This document shows positions 48,268 through 60,160 of a stretch of DNA of 64,000 nt, piece after piece. Source of the DNA: Sipunculus nudus (taxonomy: Eukaryota > Annelida > Sipuncula > Golfingiida > Sipunculidae). The notes beneath the pieces are model-generated. The model saw only the letters and a program-made list of their open reading frames with translations. It was not told where the DNA came from and ran no database searches. Location: contig CM049306.1 in the NCBI GenBank assembly GCA_026874595.1, positions 19,337,019 through 19,401,018 on the forward strand, read 5' to 3'. The stretch's first letter is position 1; the number at the start of each line of letters is the position of its first letter. The translations under genes and the position numbers were made by a program.

Positions 48268-48549
48268 ATACAGGAGATCAGCCATGTTTGATAATGCGAT
48301 GCAGCTGTACATCAGTTTCCTACTACTACACATAAAATCTTCTGTTTTCGGGAAATATGGAGCCGTCGTCTCGATCTTGGACTGGTATCCCTCGTCAACC
48401 GCATATGGACGAGGAAACGATTTTTGCAGTGGATCAGAAATGCCCGGTAGATACCTTATACCTAGCCGTTGGTAGGCGAGGTCCCTTTTAGCTATTTGAG
48501 AAGCTCGGCTGGTCTCCCAAAATTGCTCAATCTCGTCACTTCCTCCCAT
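48268..48549 (-). other. Candidate first exon on the minus strand
   Basis: From an ATG at 48549 the frame codes MGGSDEIEQFWETSRASQIA, KRDLAYQRLGIRYLPGISDP and LQKSFPRPYAVDEGYQSKIE with balanced composition. A possible donor TAT|GTAAAC at 48268 leaves phase 0, as 47126-47273 needs. Read through instead, it ends at TAA a few codons later as a 98-residue frame. It would form a cytoplasmic N-terminus if it belongs to the membrane-protein exons to its left. The family is unknown. Confidence 0.3.
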
Positions 48550-48559
48550 GATCACACGA

Positions 48560-50870
48560 AAGTTATCGCGAGGTTCTGCATCCGAGCCATTCGAGATGGA
48601 GCAGGGCTATCGGGTTAACACTCTTCGGCCATTTCTTTCCACTGCTGCTGTGTTGGAACCATTTTGTAATAACCGTCAAATTTGTAATAAATATTACATC
48701 AATGGATGAAAAGGGTTTGTTTTTCCAGTCACTATTTTAAAAACGGTCACTCTTGTAAAAACAAGAGTGGGCTTAATTTTTTTTTTATTTTAACAGTATT
48801 TGATGCTTCAGGTGGATATTACTTGAAATTTGAGCCTCGCCAAGCTCTATAGGAAGAAAATTTATTCTCAGAAAACACTCACGAAGCACCCCTTTACTTC
48901 CCTTTAAATATAAAAATGGTGGATTATCTCTGAAGCAGTGAGACAATTGGTAGATAGTTATTATTATATTTGGGAGTAGGACTCTAATGACAATAGTGCT
49001 TTCCCGGTGAGATCACTGGAGTAGTAACAGTAACTGATTTATTAATATCATTAGTGGTGGTAACACTGCTGTCTTTTTGTGTCCCGAGTTACCGAATATG
49101 GGATTCACGTGCACATGAGGAGGCACGGGCTTCTTCCGCAGTAGAGATCGACTTATCTCACTTCTATTACATTCTGTAGCCAATTACCAGGCCATGACTT
49201 GTGGATGAGGCAACCTACGTCGCCATAAATACGGTGAATATACCATGGATATGGTACAGCATTTATCATGGCCAAATTAAAAGTCCTTAATTGTGGAATT
49301 ATAATATATAAATATCGAAATTGATTTTATAATTTACATGTTAAACATTCTGGCTGCGTTTGTGTTCAGCGTGTTTCAGACGGTCCATCTGTAAAAACGT
49401 CAGCATCTAATATACTTTGTGCAAGCGTGCCTTTAATTACATGCATGTCATAGTTTGTGTATACATGTATATGTGTGTAAGCCACAAGTTATTTTGTAGG
49501 GTTTATTGTGCCCATTGATGCAGACTATGAGTTTAATTCCATTACAAACTTGACAATGTTGACAGCTGATGAAGTTCAAGTATCCAGTGTAAGCGGTAGG
49601 AGATGAAGAATTACAAAAGGATTAGTCAGGCGAGCCGCCTTGCTCTAGATGTTGTCAATAGCTCCCGTTTCTAACTACCTATCTTAACAGGTCATCTGGT
49701 GCATGCCAGGGAGATTTAATATACACGGAGTCAGTTCCTGTCGTCAGAAGTCTCGCCTACTTGTTGTGTTATTGTTTAAAATTAGGTAAAAAAATCCCCA
49801 GATGACACCCAAGCTGGCCTGTCGTGCTAACTTCTGCGTCACCCCGGAGTGATGCAGCAACTTTATTTGTCAAATTTACATATTCATGAGCTCAGCTAGG
49901 TTAATTAAAATGTGATTAATCGTGCGGTTTAACATCCTAACACAAAGAGCTTGACCTTCATAAGCTTTTCTTTATCTTGTATTGGAGTTTGAAAAACGTA
50001 TTGTTATAATGGTTGCATAATTAAATGTACTTCCGTCATTAAGATAAACATTACTTATGAATCGGGTCAGACATATATCTGTGATGTGTTATGCTGTTAA
50101 AAGAAATTTAGAAAGACCATAAAAAATTGTCTTTTGTTTTTTGCCGATCTATTAGGTTCATTAAGCGTGACTTTCTGGTTTTCAGCATAATGTGGAAAAA
50201 CAAGGTTCATGCAGGAATAATTTCTGTCTAAACAACAGAAACCCTTCTAAAAACCCACTGGTCATGCTGCTCAGCTGACTTTGCCACACTGTTCAGAGAC
50301 CATAGCATATAAGTATTAGGTCCCAATAACCTTTCCTGGGATGTACCATGATATTTTATTAGAACTTGTCTGCAGGTATAATTCGAACATCTTAGGTCTT
50401 GATGTTAGGATTTGTGCTCTGCTACGTTAACTGAAAGTCTTTCATTCTCAACAAGAGACTTAGGAGTCATATATTAACTCTGTGCGTAGGCCTACGGTGA
50501 AATAATACAATGAAATTGAAAATACCATTTCAGCTGCAGTCCCAATAAAATGGTACCATTTGTAGCTTAAATCCTCATATCATTCAGTAAGAGTGAAATT
50601 AAATTTTTTGGCCCTGAGGAAGAAGGTATGAGGCATCACCTGCACTTAACCTGCACAAATATTTCTACCAGTCACATGATCAACATACTGTAATTGGGTG
50701 CTGACAGCTGTTACCGTTCTTGGGGGTTGGGCAAAGAGCATCACTATTTACACTTAAAATCGTGAATCGTCAGACAACAATTTTTGCAAATTTAAAAATC
50801 CGTGGAGACAAAACTTCGAAATAATTCATTTACTCTTATTCTCTACACTCTTAGAATAAATATTTTTAGA
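48560..50870. other. Intergenic, no gene seen
   Basis: No exon supported. A fragment at 50251-50280 (AAACCCACTGGTCATGCTGC then TCAGCTGACT) resembles, on the minus strand, the terminal AGCTGAGC...CATG plus stem of the R156 element, and may be a decayed end. Confidence 0.4.
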
Positions 50871-50874
50871 AAAA

Positions 50875-51690
50875 CAGTGAACCAGGGTTCATGACGCTCA
50901 GCTGATTTCTGACAATTTGACATTCTATCAGCTACTGACGTTATGATTTGGTGAGAAAGATTTATCAAGAAACTTTTAACAATGGGGAGAATGACATCCG
51001 GATTACCGAAAATCATGGGTTTTTTTTGCCAATAGTCCGTAGAAAATAGGTAACAGTGACCTTTTAGAAGATTTTAGGTCTAATGGATACAATTTGTGCC
51101 TTGTCTGACCGTATGGATGCTAAAAAAATCATGTTTTTGGCCAGTTGCTCACAAAACATAGTTCATCATTACTTAGTCTCAGGTATCCAGGAAAATTTGC
51201 CCAGAACCCATCTTTTTTGAGCTCAATTTTGAGCCCATCTGACTTTCAGGTTGCTAAATCGTGTTTTTCCCTATAGTTTGTAGAATATACACGGTCACCT
51301 AATTTCATATTTTCAAGAAAATTTACCCCGGACCACCCTGTATGTCACATCAGAAGATTCTATAGCCCATATTGATACAAATTGTGCTCCGTCTGACTGG
51401 ATCTCCAAAATCATGTTTTCGGCCCGTAGCTTGAGAATATAGGTCACCATGACTTTAGTTAAGGTTTAAGGTCCTATCAGCCAGGACCTCCCTGGAAGTA
51501 CAATTAAAAGATTTTTGGTCTAACGGTGCCCTGTTGTGGCCAAATTGCCTCATTTGAATGTATCAAAATAGAACAAAAATGTGTGTAACTATTAAAAAAA
51601 AAGGTAACGCCACCAGTCATCAGGTAACTGTCCATGATCGATATTAATGGAAAGGAGGCATTTGATGCACTAATTATACAGATAGCGCGT
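50875..51690 (-). repeat. Composite R156 element, copy 3 (minus strand)
   Basis: Read on the minus strand, a module with GACTGGTGGCGTTACC and GTTACACACATTTTTGTTC (51680 to 51560) corresponds to the R145-like module inside copy 2. It is followed by about three R156 units (51540 to 51020) and then AGCTGAGCGTCA, the palindrome TGAACCCTGGTTCA (50878-50891) and CTG. The order of modules is therefore the same as in copy 2. Confidence 0.7.
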
Positions 51691-51699
51691 ACTAGCACA

Positions 51700-53334
51700 T
51701 TGATTTAAAATGTTTATTGTGTATCATCTGTCTATATAAGAACCCTTTTAGCTTTAAAGTTCCAATATGGCAGCTCAGGTCGTCTGACCAAGGGCTTTTA
51801 GTGGTTTATAAAGCAAGAAGATAGATCGTTCCCCACTGTAACACCAAGGCTTTTGAACGAACATCAGCGCAAACAATACGATTAACTTCAAGAAAAAGAA
51901 AAAACAAAACTCAGCTCTTGATAAAACCTATTAAATAAAAGTCAATTCATTTTGTTGTACTCATAGTAATGATTTTTTAGAATTTTATTCCTAGTTAATT
52001 CTTAGGCTTTTGATTACTAATTTCTTGAATTATCATTACATAGTTAAATATATATTAAACAGCTGGCACTGAGTTACGTCTATTGGTACATTGAAGCACG
52101 TTTAATTTTATGCATTTTTGCAGCAAACAAAGAACTAAGTCCCTGGCAGGACTATGAGAGACTTACAGAATATATATACATATTTAAACCTCGCTAATAT
52201 GGAAAACAAGGTGTCGCGTCTCTTGCATTGCACTTTGAGCACTGAATGACAAGACCTGTTTATGGACTCTTCTAAAATCAGCAAATGACCCAAACCTTGG
52301 GTCAGCTATTACGCTTTTTCTCATATGTCATTATTACATATGATCGATATTTCAATTTCATGAGGTCACGTCTCCTCTACAACTCTGTTAATTAAAAGAT
52401 GGCCATGTCATAAATTAACCTGTCTCGAATCTCACTCGTGTGTGATACAAAAACACATTTATTGTGACATATGTCCACATCCGCACTGAGGCATGGAAAA
52501 TATAAACATTCTTCATAAACCTAAGAAACCATGCATGACGGTGTACATATATGTACTGGTGTGTCCAATAAAGTTGTATGTCTGTTTTCCAAACCCTCTT
52601 GTGATCATACATGTAATGACTCCGATATGCAAAGGTTGCTTAAATGAACTTACTAGACTCTGACACCCATGTAAAGTATGTACATATAAAGTGATCTGGA
52701 TCAAGCTAATAAAGATATGTTCAAGCATTCTTTTAGGAACCACGATAATAGGCAAGTGTGGCGATTCATTTTGGCTTATTTCCAACCCGGGTCTTATGCC
52801 AATACAAGTTGCTTCTTTATTTGTTTTCTTATTTTTTTGTACTTCAGTTTGCCTTCAGTTAAAAAGGCACATCCATTGCTATCGCCATCTGGGGGAAAAC
52901 TTTGAAAATACTTAATGTCAAACAGTCCACCATTTGATTCTTATATCATGCACATTTCTCCGTGACCACCGATAAACAATCTCTATACGTTCTCCTCAGT
53001 CGGTATTATATTCGTTGTCTAACGCAAGTTTTATGAACATAACAATATGAACAATATGCCACTTCTTACAAGTATTACTGCATGTATATAATTGAGTCAA
53101 TATCGGTATTAATTAACAAGTACTTGTCATACTGATGTTTTCCAGCTTACGTTTTATTGGTTATTGTTCATTACCCTGTCATTTAAAAACCTATCTATGA
53201 CATCATATTATGTGACGAGGCACAACTCATTAAGTCTACGAAACACATGATTTAATATGTAATAGAATGCATGTATAAAATTTATATGTCCCATATTGCC
53301 TATGTAAATGTTATTGTTATTGCTTCATGACAAC

Positions 53335-53335
<1 letters not shown>
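51700..53335. other. Intergenic, no gene seen
   Basis: AT-rich sequence with short frames; nothing recognised. Confidence 0.4.

Positions 53336-53338
<3 letters not shown>

Positions 53339-53414
<76 letters not shown>
53339..53414. repeat. (AT)n followed by (GA)n
   Basis: An AT tract of about 48 bases passes directly into a GA tract of about 28 bases. Confidence 0.95.
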
Positions 53415-53419
<5 letters not shown>

Positions 53420-54960
53420 AATATTTGCGTTGAGATATTATAATTATCATATCATTTCGTATTCTTTATGTAAAGTAATATAATTGCAATATCTGAACGC
53501 GTGGACAGGTTGGTCGTGTTTTTTCGGTAGCTTGCGCAGAATCTTTTCGGGATCTTCCCACGTGAACTTTGTCTCTTCATGTCATCGCAGAGGGTAAAAA
53601 TAGTTTATTTTTCTGTGTGGCCCTAATGTGCAGAGCATAAAGTATAAATACGACCAACCTGATCATTGTAGCGTGGCTGACTAAACAATGAAATAATACT
53701 TATGACAGGACTGAAAACATAGTCTGAATAAAACACAACCGAATAACTCTTTTTCATCAGCCATCTGTGAATGACTTATATTGTTCTGCTTTCCTTCAGC
53801 GTGGGGGACTCAGTCATTTTATGTTCTCTTCGAGTCTATAATTTGTATTTTCACAAACTAGGCCGGACTGTATTATTACTGTCACAGGTCACACAAGTAA
53901 GTTATACCGTTGATGAATAGCTGCCCATTGAGTGCCTTTGCTCAGTTATTAGTCTTCTCACGCTTTATTTATTTCTTCGCAGAACTGAATAATGCCCTTA
54001 TATATCCTTTGAGAAAACTTAACTCTTAATGTCTTTATGCAACAGAGAAAGTCCCAACTGTATTGTAATACCACATACCGGTGACATAACCAAGGCCCCA
54101 GAACATCTCTGTTTCTTGATCATTATTAAGAGAAATGGATTTTCCAAGTCTAAATATTTAAATATTTATTTTTGCAATAAAATTAAATACACCGAATGTG
54201 TGTGTGTGTGTGTGTGTTAAGAGGGGTCAAAATTAGCTCCAATATACCGGCAGTTGGCGGCAGTGTCCATGGAGACCCGGTAAAATCAGTGTGAAATTTA
54301 CAAAGGGTCGCTCAAATAATTAAGTTTTGACACTCTTGTATCGCTAAAGGGTAATTGGCACACGGCAATGATCACTGATTCCATATTCAACCAGCTATGA
54401 TTATGGTGTAATTAAAAATTTAAAAATATGTTCCTGTGTACACCATAAACTGTTTCTGCATATAACAGTCGCAGGTAATTGCGCTCTTCACGTAAAACAT
54501 AATCCTTCAGTGCATGCCTAGATGCCGTCAAATCTTTAAATCCCAGAGGATTGCAGATTTTCTTCTTTTAAAGGCTGAAGGCAAACAAAATGTATAAGAA
54601 TCGTTCTGAGCAAGACAATTTATAAATCTCAGTAAGAAAAGGTAAGGCCATACCTCACTGTACATGGACAGGGAGATAAATAACGGACGACCATAAACAC
54701 AGCTGTACATCACACGCATCACTGAATGGCTGACGTCTAAAAATTTCTTTAATATGTTCTGGGTGTCTTCATGCGTCCTACAATTTTTTCGAACCTGTTT
54801 TTAGATCAAAATATTCAAGCTATGAAATTTAGTAATTTATAATGAAAGGGCTTTTAAAATAAGCAGTCCTGCACTCATTTGAGGCACGTGTGTGAAATCT
54901 TCTGTACAGCTGATAATGATTGTGTATATTGACGTCCCTTTAATAACTTACGGCTTCAGG
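53420..54960. other. Intergenic; (TG)n at 54198-54217
   Basis: Short TG repeat; no exon or repeat family recognised otherwise. Confidence 0.4.
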
Positions 54961-54964
54961 GATA

Positions 54965-55110
54965 TAAAACCCTGCTCAGTGGTAAACTCGTTGTACTACA
55001 GAGTACAGAGAGGAGCCCCCTCCCCCTTATTCGAATCCCTCCTGTGCCTGAATGGCATAATGGTGAAACTCGTTAGAACGTCCGATATTCGTTCTAATGT
55101 CTTAAACTTC
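54965..55110 (+). mobile_element. tRNA-derived SINE-like sequence
   Basis: CTGCTCAGTGGTAAACTCG resembles a tRNA D-arm/A box, and TTATTCGAATCCCTCC about 50 bases later a T-arm/B box. The distance is longer than in a functional tRNA and the sequence between does not fold as an anticodon arm, so it reads as a decayed tRNA-derived retroposon. A second A-box-like piece, ATAATGGTGAAACTCGTTAG, follows. Confidence 0.4.
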
Positions 55111-55870
55111 TGAATTATTTCTATCCCTTTGCATAAGAAACCTGAAATCCAGAAGGCTTAATGATAACATGTCATTCTTCCCGTGTGCTTACCTTCATCA
55201 TCATACAATAAACAATGCCAACAAGTCATGGCCCTATTCCTCAAAAGTGGAAAAAGCAGCAATGTTTGGATGCATTCACGGATCATGAAAGGGTGAAGTA
55301 GTGCGCTGTAGAAACCCCGCTATTACGACAGGTTTTGTTGTGGGTCCCAAAGATATTCATTGAAGTGGGGTTTTTACTCCAATTTAGAATCAGTGAAAAC
55401 AAAGAAGTAGTGCATGCGTTTTGCACAACCCAGCTATCACGACAAGTTTTGTGGGTTTTTTTTTTTTGTTTTTTATTCTAATCCAGATTGAACATTCTAC
55501 TTTTCGTAAGTGTTTCAATGACCATCCCGCCGATAAGACCACATATGAGTAAATCAACAAGACAGTGATGGTTTATGCAATTATGTGAAAAAAAGCCATG
55601 AATTTTAAAAATTATCCATATTTTAATGTATTATTGTGTATATTTAATTATGAAAATAAGCACACATTTAAAGCACAATAAGCCTAACCACACAGTGACT
55701 GCATTTATACGTATCTCAGATAGTGTATATACTATATTTTGTATATTATTTGTGTAAATTGATGGATTGTTTATAGATCTTTAACAGCTGCATAAACTGG
55801 AAATGTGGTGTACAAAAATATGGCACTTCGTTCCGAAAATACTAAAAAAAAAGAACATATATGTGCTGTA
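55111..55870. other. Intergenic, no gene seen
   Basis: No recognised content. The half-similar texts ATTACGACAGGTTTTGTTG (about 55321) and TATCACGACAAGTTTTGTG (about 55434) are a short direct repeat. Confidence 0.35.
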
Positions 55871-55879
55871 GTCATCGCT

Positions 55880-56318
55880 TCATCCGAGCACGGCGTGCTG
55901 TATGGGTACATTGTAGTACACGTATTCGTGTGTACAACAGACGCGGGTTCCGGGCTATAAAATTCAAGACTTGTAATTTGCTTTTGAACCCAAAGGCTTG
56001 GTACCTTTAACGCGATAATCAACGGTGTCGGTGAATGGTTGATTATAACCAAGCTATTGATACTGTCATTTAAGGACTCCAAAGTCGTGCGCAACGGGCT
56101 TTGAACGCGGCCACTTTTAATACTTCGTGAAAGGAGACCTGAGATAGATGGTTGACAGTGGGGAGGTGATGCGTAGTGTAACCTCCGCATCCAGGCCGCT
56201 TCATAATCGCACGCACGACACCTGGTTCTGCCGTCAGAGTACGGGGAGCTGCGGCCGTAACATCGGCTCAAAGTTAGAGGTTGTACGTACGCATGTACAT
56301 TGCCAAACACAGATCGTC
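55880..56318 (+). promoter_or_regulatory. Presumed promoter / 5' untranslated region of the 56319 exon
   Basis: GC content rises relative to the surroundings. GGGCTATAAAATTCAAG at about 55955 contains a TATA-like box roughly 360 bases upstream of the ATG. A 179-codon minus-strand frame (55771-56310) covers the same stretch; it has no recognised domain and is probably a by-product of the GC-richer composition. Confidence 0.3.
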
Positions 56319-56418
56319 ATGGCTACTCTCTCCTCTTTCTGGATACTTTTAGTGAAAGTTTTATTATTTCTGGAGCTCTCCACTTGGTATTTAATACCTA
56401 CATTGGCTGGCGGACCAG
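56319..56418 (+). CDS. First coding exon: signal peptide, consensus donor
   Basis: ATG 56319 (preceded by GATCGTC) opens MATLSSFWILLVKVLLFLEL followed by STWYLIPTLAGGP. This is a long hydrophobic segment ending in small residues that fit a signal-peptidase site (LAG). The frame meets GGACCAG followed by GTAAGT, a perfect donor, and leaves in phase 1 after 33 codons. This is the expected shape of the first exon of a secreted or type I membrane protein with phase-1 ectodomain exons. No second exon was found in the remaining 7.5 kb of the window, so the first intron is probably long and runs off the right edge. A signal-anchor rather than a cleaved signal cannot be excluded. Confidence 0.6.
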
Positions 56419-58830
56419 GTAAGTTCATGGATTTATTCATTCACACTAGAAACAATTGAATATATATATTAAGACAAGCAGATACCAATATAACTTCAAC
56501 AAAGCCGTATTGTTTTGCAAGAAAATTAAGCGCTTCATAGGATTACTTTAAAGATGACCACTTTTATCTGAAGAAAAAATGCGGGTATATATTATGACAA
56601 TTATAACGTTTCAACTGCCAAAGCTTTCTGTGTAGCGTTATGATGAACGATATTTCCAGGGCCGTAAAAAGTGTGTTACCTTTAATTGAGAAAGGGGTGC
56701 TTGTGACAATGCACGCTGCTCCTAAGATGTGTGGTTTCTCATGAGATATTTTGGCTATAAAACAAGGATCTGCTTTAAAATTAAGAAAATATGCTGTAAG
56801 GTGAAACCTGAATGCTAAAGGATTTCTGTCTGTTTAAAGTTATGTTGTATCAACAAACCTGTACAGTTTTTTTTATCATTTTAAAAGGACTTTATCTCTG
56901 TATCAATTGCAAATTTATATAACAAGTAACTAAGACAAACATGCGCAGCGACAGTGCAGGCCCGGGCGTTCATTTATCAACGTTAAGGGGAAGGGTACTG
57001 GTATTGCTTGGATATACATGCTGTATACTAACCTAATTTTACACGAGGTTATTCATGCACGTGCATACAGGTAAATAATCTTTGATCTTTTATTGCTTTT
57101 GCCGTAGCATACAGACTTCTTCCATGATGTTTCTTCCATGTATACGCAAGTCTGTGTCGAAGGGGGACTATTTTAAATGTTATAATTGAGCAACAGAGTA
57201 GAAAAGGTTAGAGAAATATATTGACTCACAAGCGTAACATAAGCGCATACATAAAATTAAAAAAATACATAGACCAGAATAAAATTTATTGAATGCCGAC
57301 AGAGAAGTAATTTGGGTAAGCCGAGCTCCCCTCAACTCAAAGAGTTAACTCTATTACGTCAGTAAGCAAATATGCCGGCGACTGACTTGCATGGTACCAT
57401 AGCAACAGAGAGATATCCAGGGAAAGGGTGTGAGCTGAATATTTGATATAGGCAGTACATTATGTGTGGTCCCTGTTTAAATTCTCTACATGCAAAACTT
57501 CTTGGCATGCGGTTGCCTGGAAATGCAACACAATCGACCTGGGTGTAACTATAACTGTACAATGGTACAATGGAAAACAGATATTCTAAACGCATGCATC
57601 AACGGGTTGACACTGCAGCTATTCTAGCCTTGTAACCTCTAAAGGTTTGTCATTGTGTCTAATAAGTTTGTAATTGAGTCTATTAGAACGCTGACTAGAT
57701 TGTGCACCAAAGCGTGCATCGCAGCAAAAACCATGCCCGTAAGTGTACCTAGAAACAACCGATGAGTAATAAGGGATCCCTTTGTGATAAACTGTCAATA
57801 ACCACTCTGGGGATATTATGAGCGGAACAAGCTAAAAATTCTTAAAGGAGTTTAAATGCAAAACAAGAGTGTTTAATGAAGGTCTCTAATCAACATGAAG
57901 AAGGAGGAACAATGGAATAAATAATAGGGGAGAAAACAAGAAAATAGTCCAGGGGTTCACAGGGCTTACACGTCAACGCTGGCCTAGAAAAAAAATCAAC
58001 ATGCGTGCGTGCTAAATATTTTTATGGATATGCAGATAAAAGAATAGTCATAGCTCCCTGAATTAAGTACTGCTCTGCATATGATGGGCAGTGGGTTTAA
58101 AATTGGCAAGGTGAACGGGGACAAATCCGGGCTATTTGTCTCTGCACTGGGATCAGGCATGCGTGACTGCTGTGTAGATATGGCCATGGTTAAGTGCCTT
58201 TTGGCCCTAGGCATAATCTGATTTTATGGCCCACGTGTTTCGGTAGCTCCATTTTCATTCATCGGATGTACCAGCCGTATATGTCTCAGAGGAAACAGAC
58301 TGTTTTATCTTGTAATTGTGCCCTACTCGTTTGACTTGTCCCATCAATGGAGAACACAAAAATGGGTTCACCCAAAAGATTCGTTAGATGGAACATATAT
58401 TTGCTTACGTCTCTTAAATAACTATGGCGTGCTATTTATTTTATACAGAATTTCCAAAACATACGCTGAAAAATGATGTGAGCTAAAGCTTAGGCCTAAA
58501 ACTAAAACGCCAGTGCCATTTGTTTTAAGTGCTTTTGAATCCTTTTTCCATGCACAAATATAATCCCTCGGTTACGTGCATCTGTGAACACCTAAAGCGT
58601 ACACATATACAAAGTCTGATATCACCGACAATGTCAGAGTCATTTGTCTGCAGCTCATGACCAGTGCTCATTCACTTCCGGTGCAGCCTCTTCCCGGGCC
58701 CACTACAAGAGAGCCTGTTACTCGAGAATAAAAACATGGCTCTGATTGGTTAGACATTGACTTATCTTATTCGATAAAGCTTTGTACATTCAGCCATTGG
58801 ACTGTAAATGGCCGGGCATTAGACTCAATC
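56419..58830. other. Presumed intron, no exon seen
   Basis: No supported second exon in phase 1 was recognised here. Confidence 0.4.
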
Positions 58831-60160
58831 CAGTTTTAGTCATTTTGCAATTTGCTTGTCACCAGGTCATTCCTGACAGGAAATGACTGGGCACCTATAT
58901 TTGATGGAGTTACCTTGCTTGAGGAAATTCTAGCGTGTGCCAAACAGGACTTCCGTTTTTTTTTTAAGTTTCTTAAAAAAAGCGTCCAGTAACAATTACA
59001 TTGAGAGTTGCAGAGCGCCAATGTGTGTCTGGGTAAGAGATTAACCTGGGAGGAGCGAGCGCACCCTTGTGGTCAAAAGTTTGGCAATGAGTATTCGCGC
59101 GGACGGCGGTCTTTCCGGAACTCAAACTCACAAACAAGTCACACGTCCAGCGCATTCGGAACTCCTCGGCCGAATCCGTTGGCTTCTAGCCTCGGATGAA
59201 TGTATGGCCTAACGATACTTCTACAAGTTTGGAGAATTTTCCCGGAAATCCACCGGGTTGCCATTTTTACTGACTCGTTTAACAAAAGATCACAGTTCCA
59301 CAAAAATAGATTGATTTGCCATAATCATATGTATTATATGGGCTTGATATGTCGCTAAACATCAACAATTACCAGGTTCCGACAGTAGAAAGTTCAGTTT
59401 ATAACAAATGCCCCATACATCGCCCACACGGGGTATACTTCTAGGCGTGAATTGTATCCTCGAGCGGCCCAGATCAGTATACATGGGATTTTCCATTTGG
59501 ATCAGTGTTATCTTAAAGCTTAAAGGTAGAATATGTGAGGATTGGCAGTATCTGTACACAAAATACATTGTTTTGCTATTAAAAAGCGCACAACAGATGT
59601 GCGGTTGACCTGCCATGGCCTTGACCTTGCCGGAATACTTTCCTTGGTCTCTATATATATCCCGTAGGCGAACCGCGTGACTGCGCTCCGGACTCATACA
59701 CGCATGCGCATTTGCCCTTGCTTGACCATTTCGTCTGCTGTGTCCGGGTCAGCACTGTTGCCCAAGCACAGGCTGATGAAGAAAATCTTGCTAAAACGGT
59801 CTAAATTGCCGAAATTGCAAGTATAAAATGGCTTTCCGTCTTGAAACACTGTCGTTCACAAGATCGGGTTCGGCTCTCGATTGGCATGGCTGGGTCTCCG
59901 CTGCTGGGATCGGTTGAGAGAATGTGGGTTGCTTCTGCCTTTGTGGCTGTGGGTGCTGTGGCTTTCCTTCAAAGTCACCAGAGCGGAATATACAGTAGCG
60001 GTCTCTCGCGGCTTTTTGCTTGGTTTGGTGTAGCATCGCGTCTGATGGCTCTGAATACATGCTTAAGGAGCGCGCAGGGCTGAGGTCTTGAGCACAGCAA
60101 CCTGTAGCTGCTCGATGAACGAAAAATTCTTCTGCTCTGCGCAGGCACACTGTTTATTGC
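58831..60160. other. GC-richer stretch, no gene assigned
   Basis: 59030-59260 and 59640-60130 are richer in CG dinucleotides than the surroundings. A 119-codon minus-strand frame (59791-60150) includes a Gln/Pro-rich run (GKPQHPQPQRQKQPTF) and ends in front of AATAAA on that strand's upstream side. It looks repeat-derived. A promoter or an old retroposon is possible. Confidence 0.3.

Noticed and set aside
59791-60150. Gln/Pro-rich 119-codon minus-strand frame as a gene
   Set aside because: No domain, no splice context and a simple-repeat-like core; recorded only as a GC-richer stretch.
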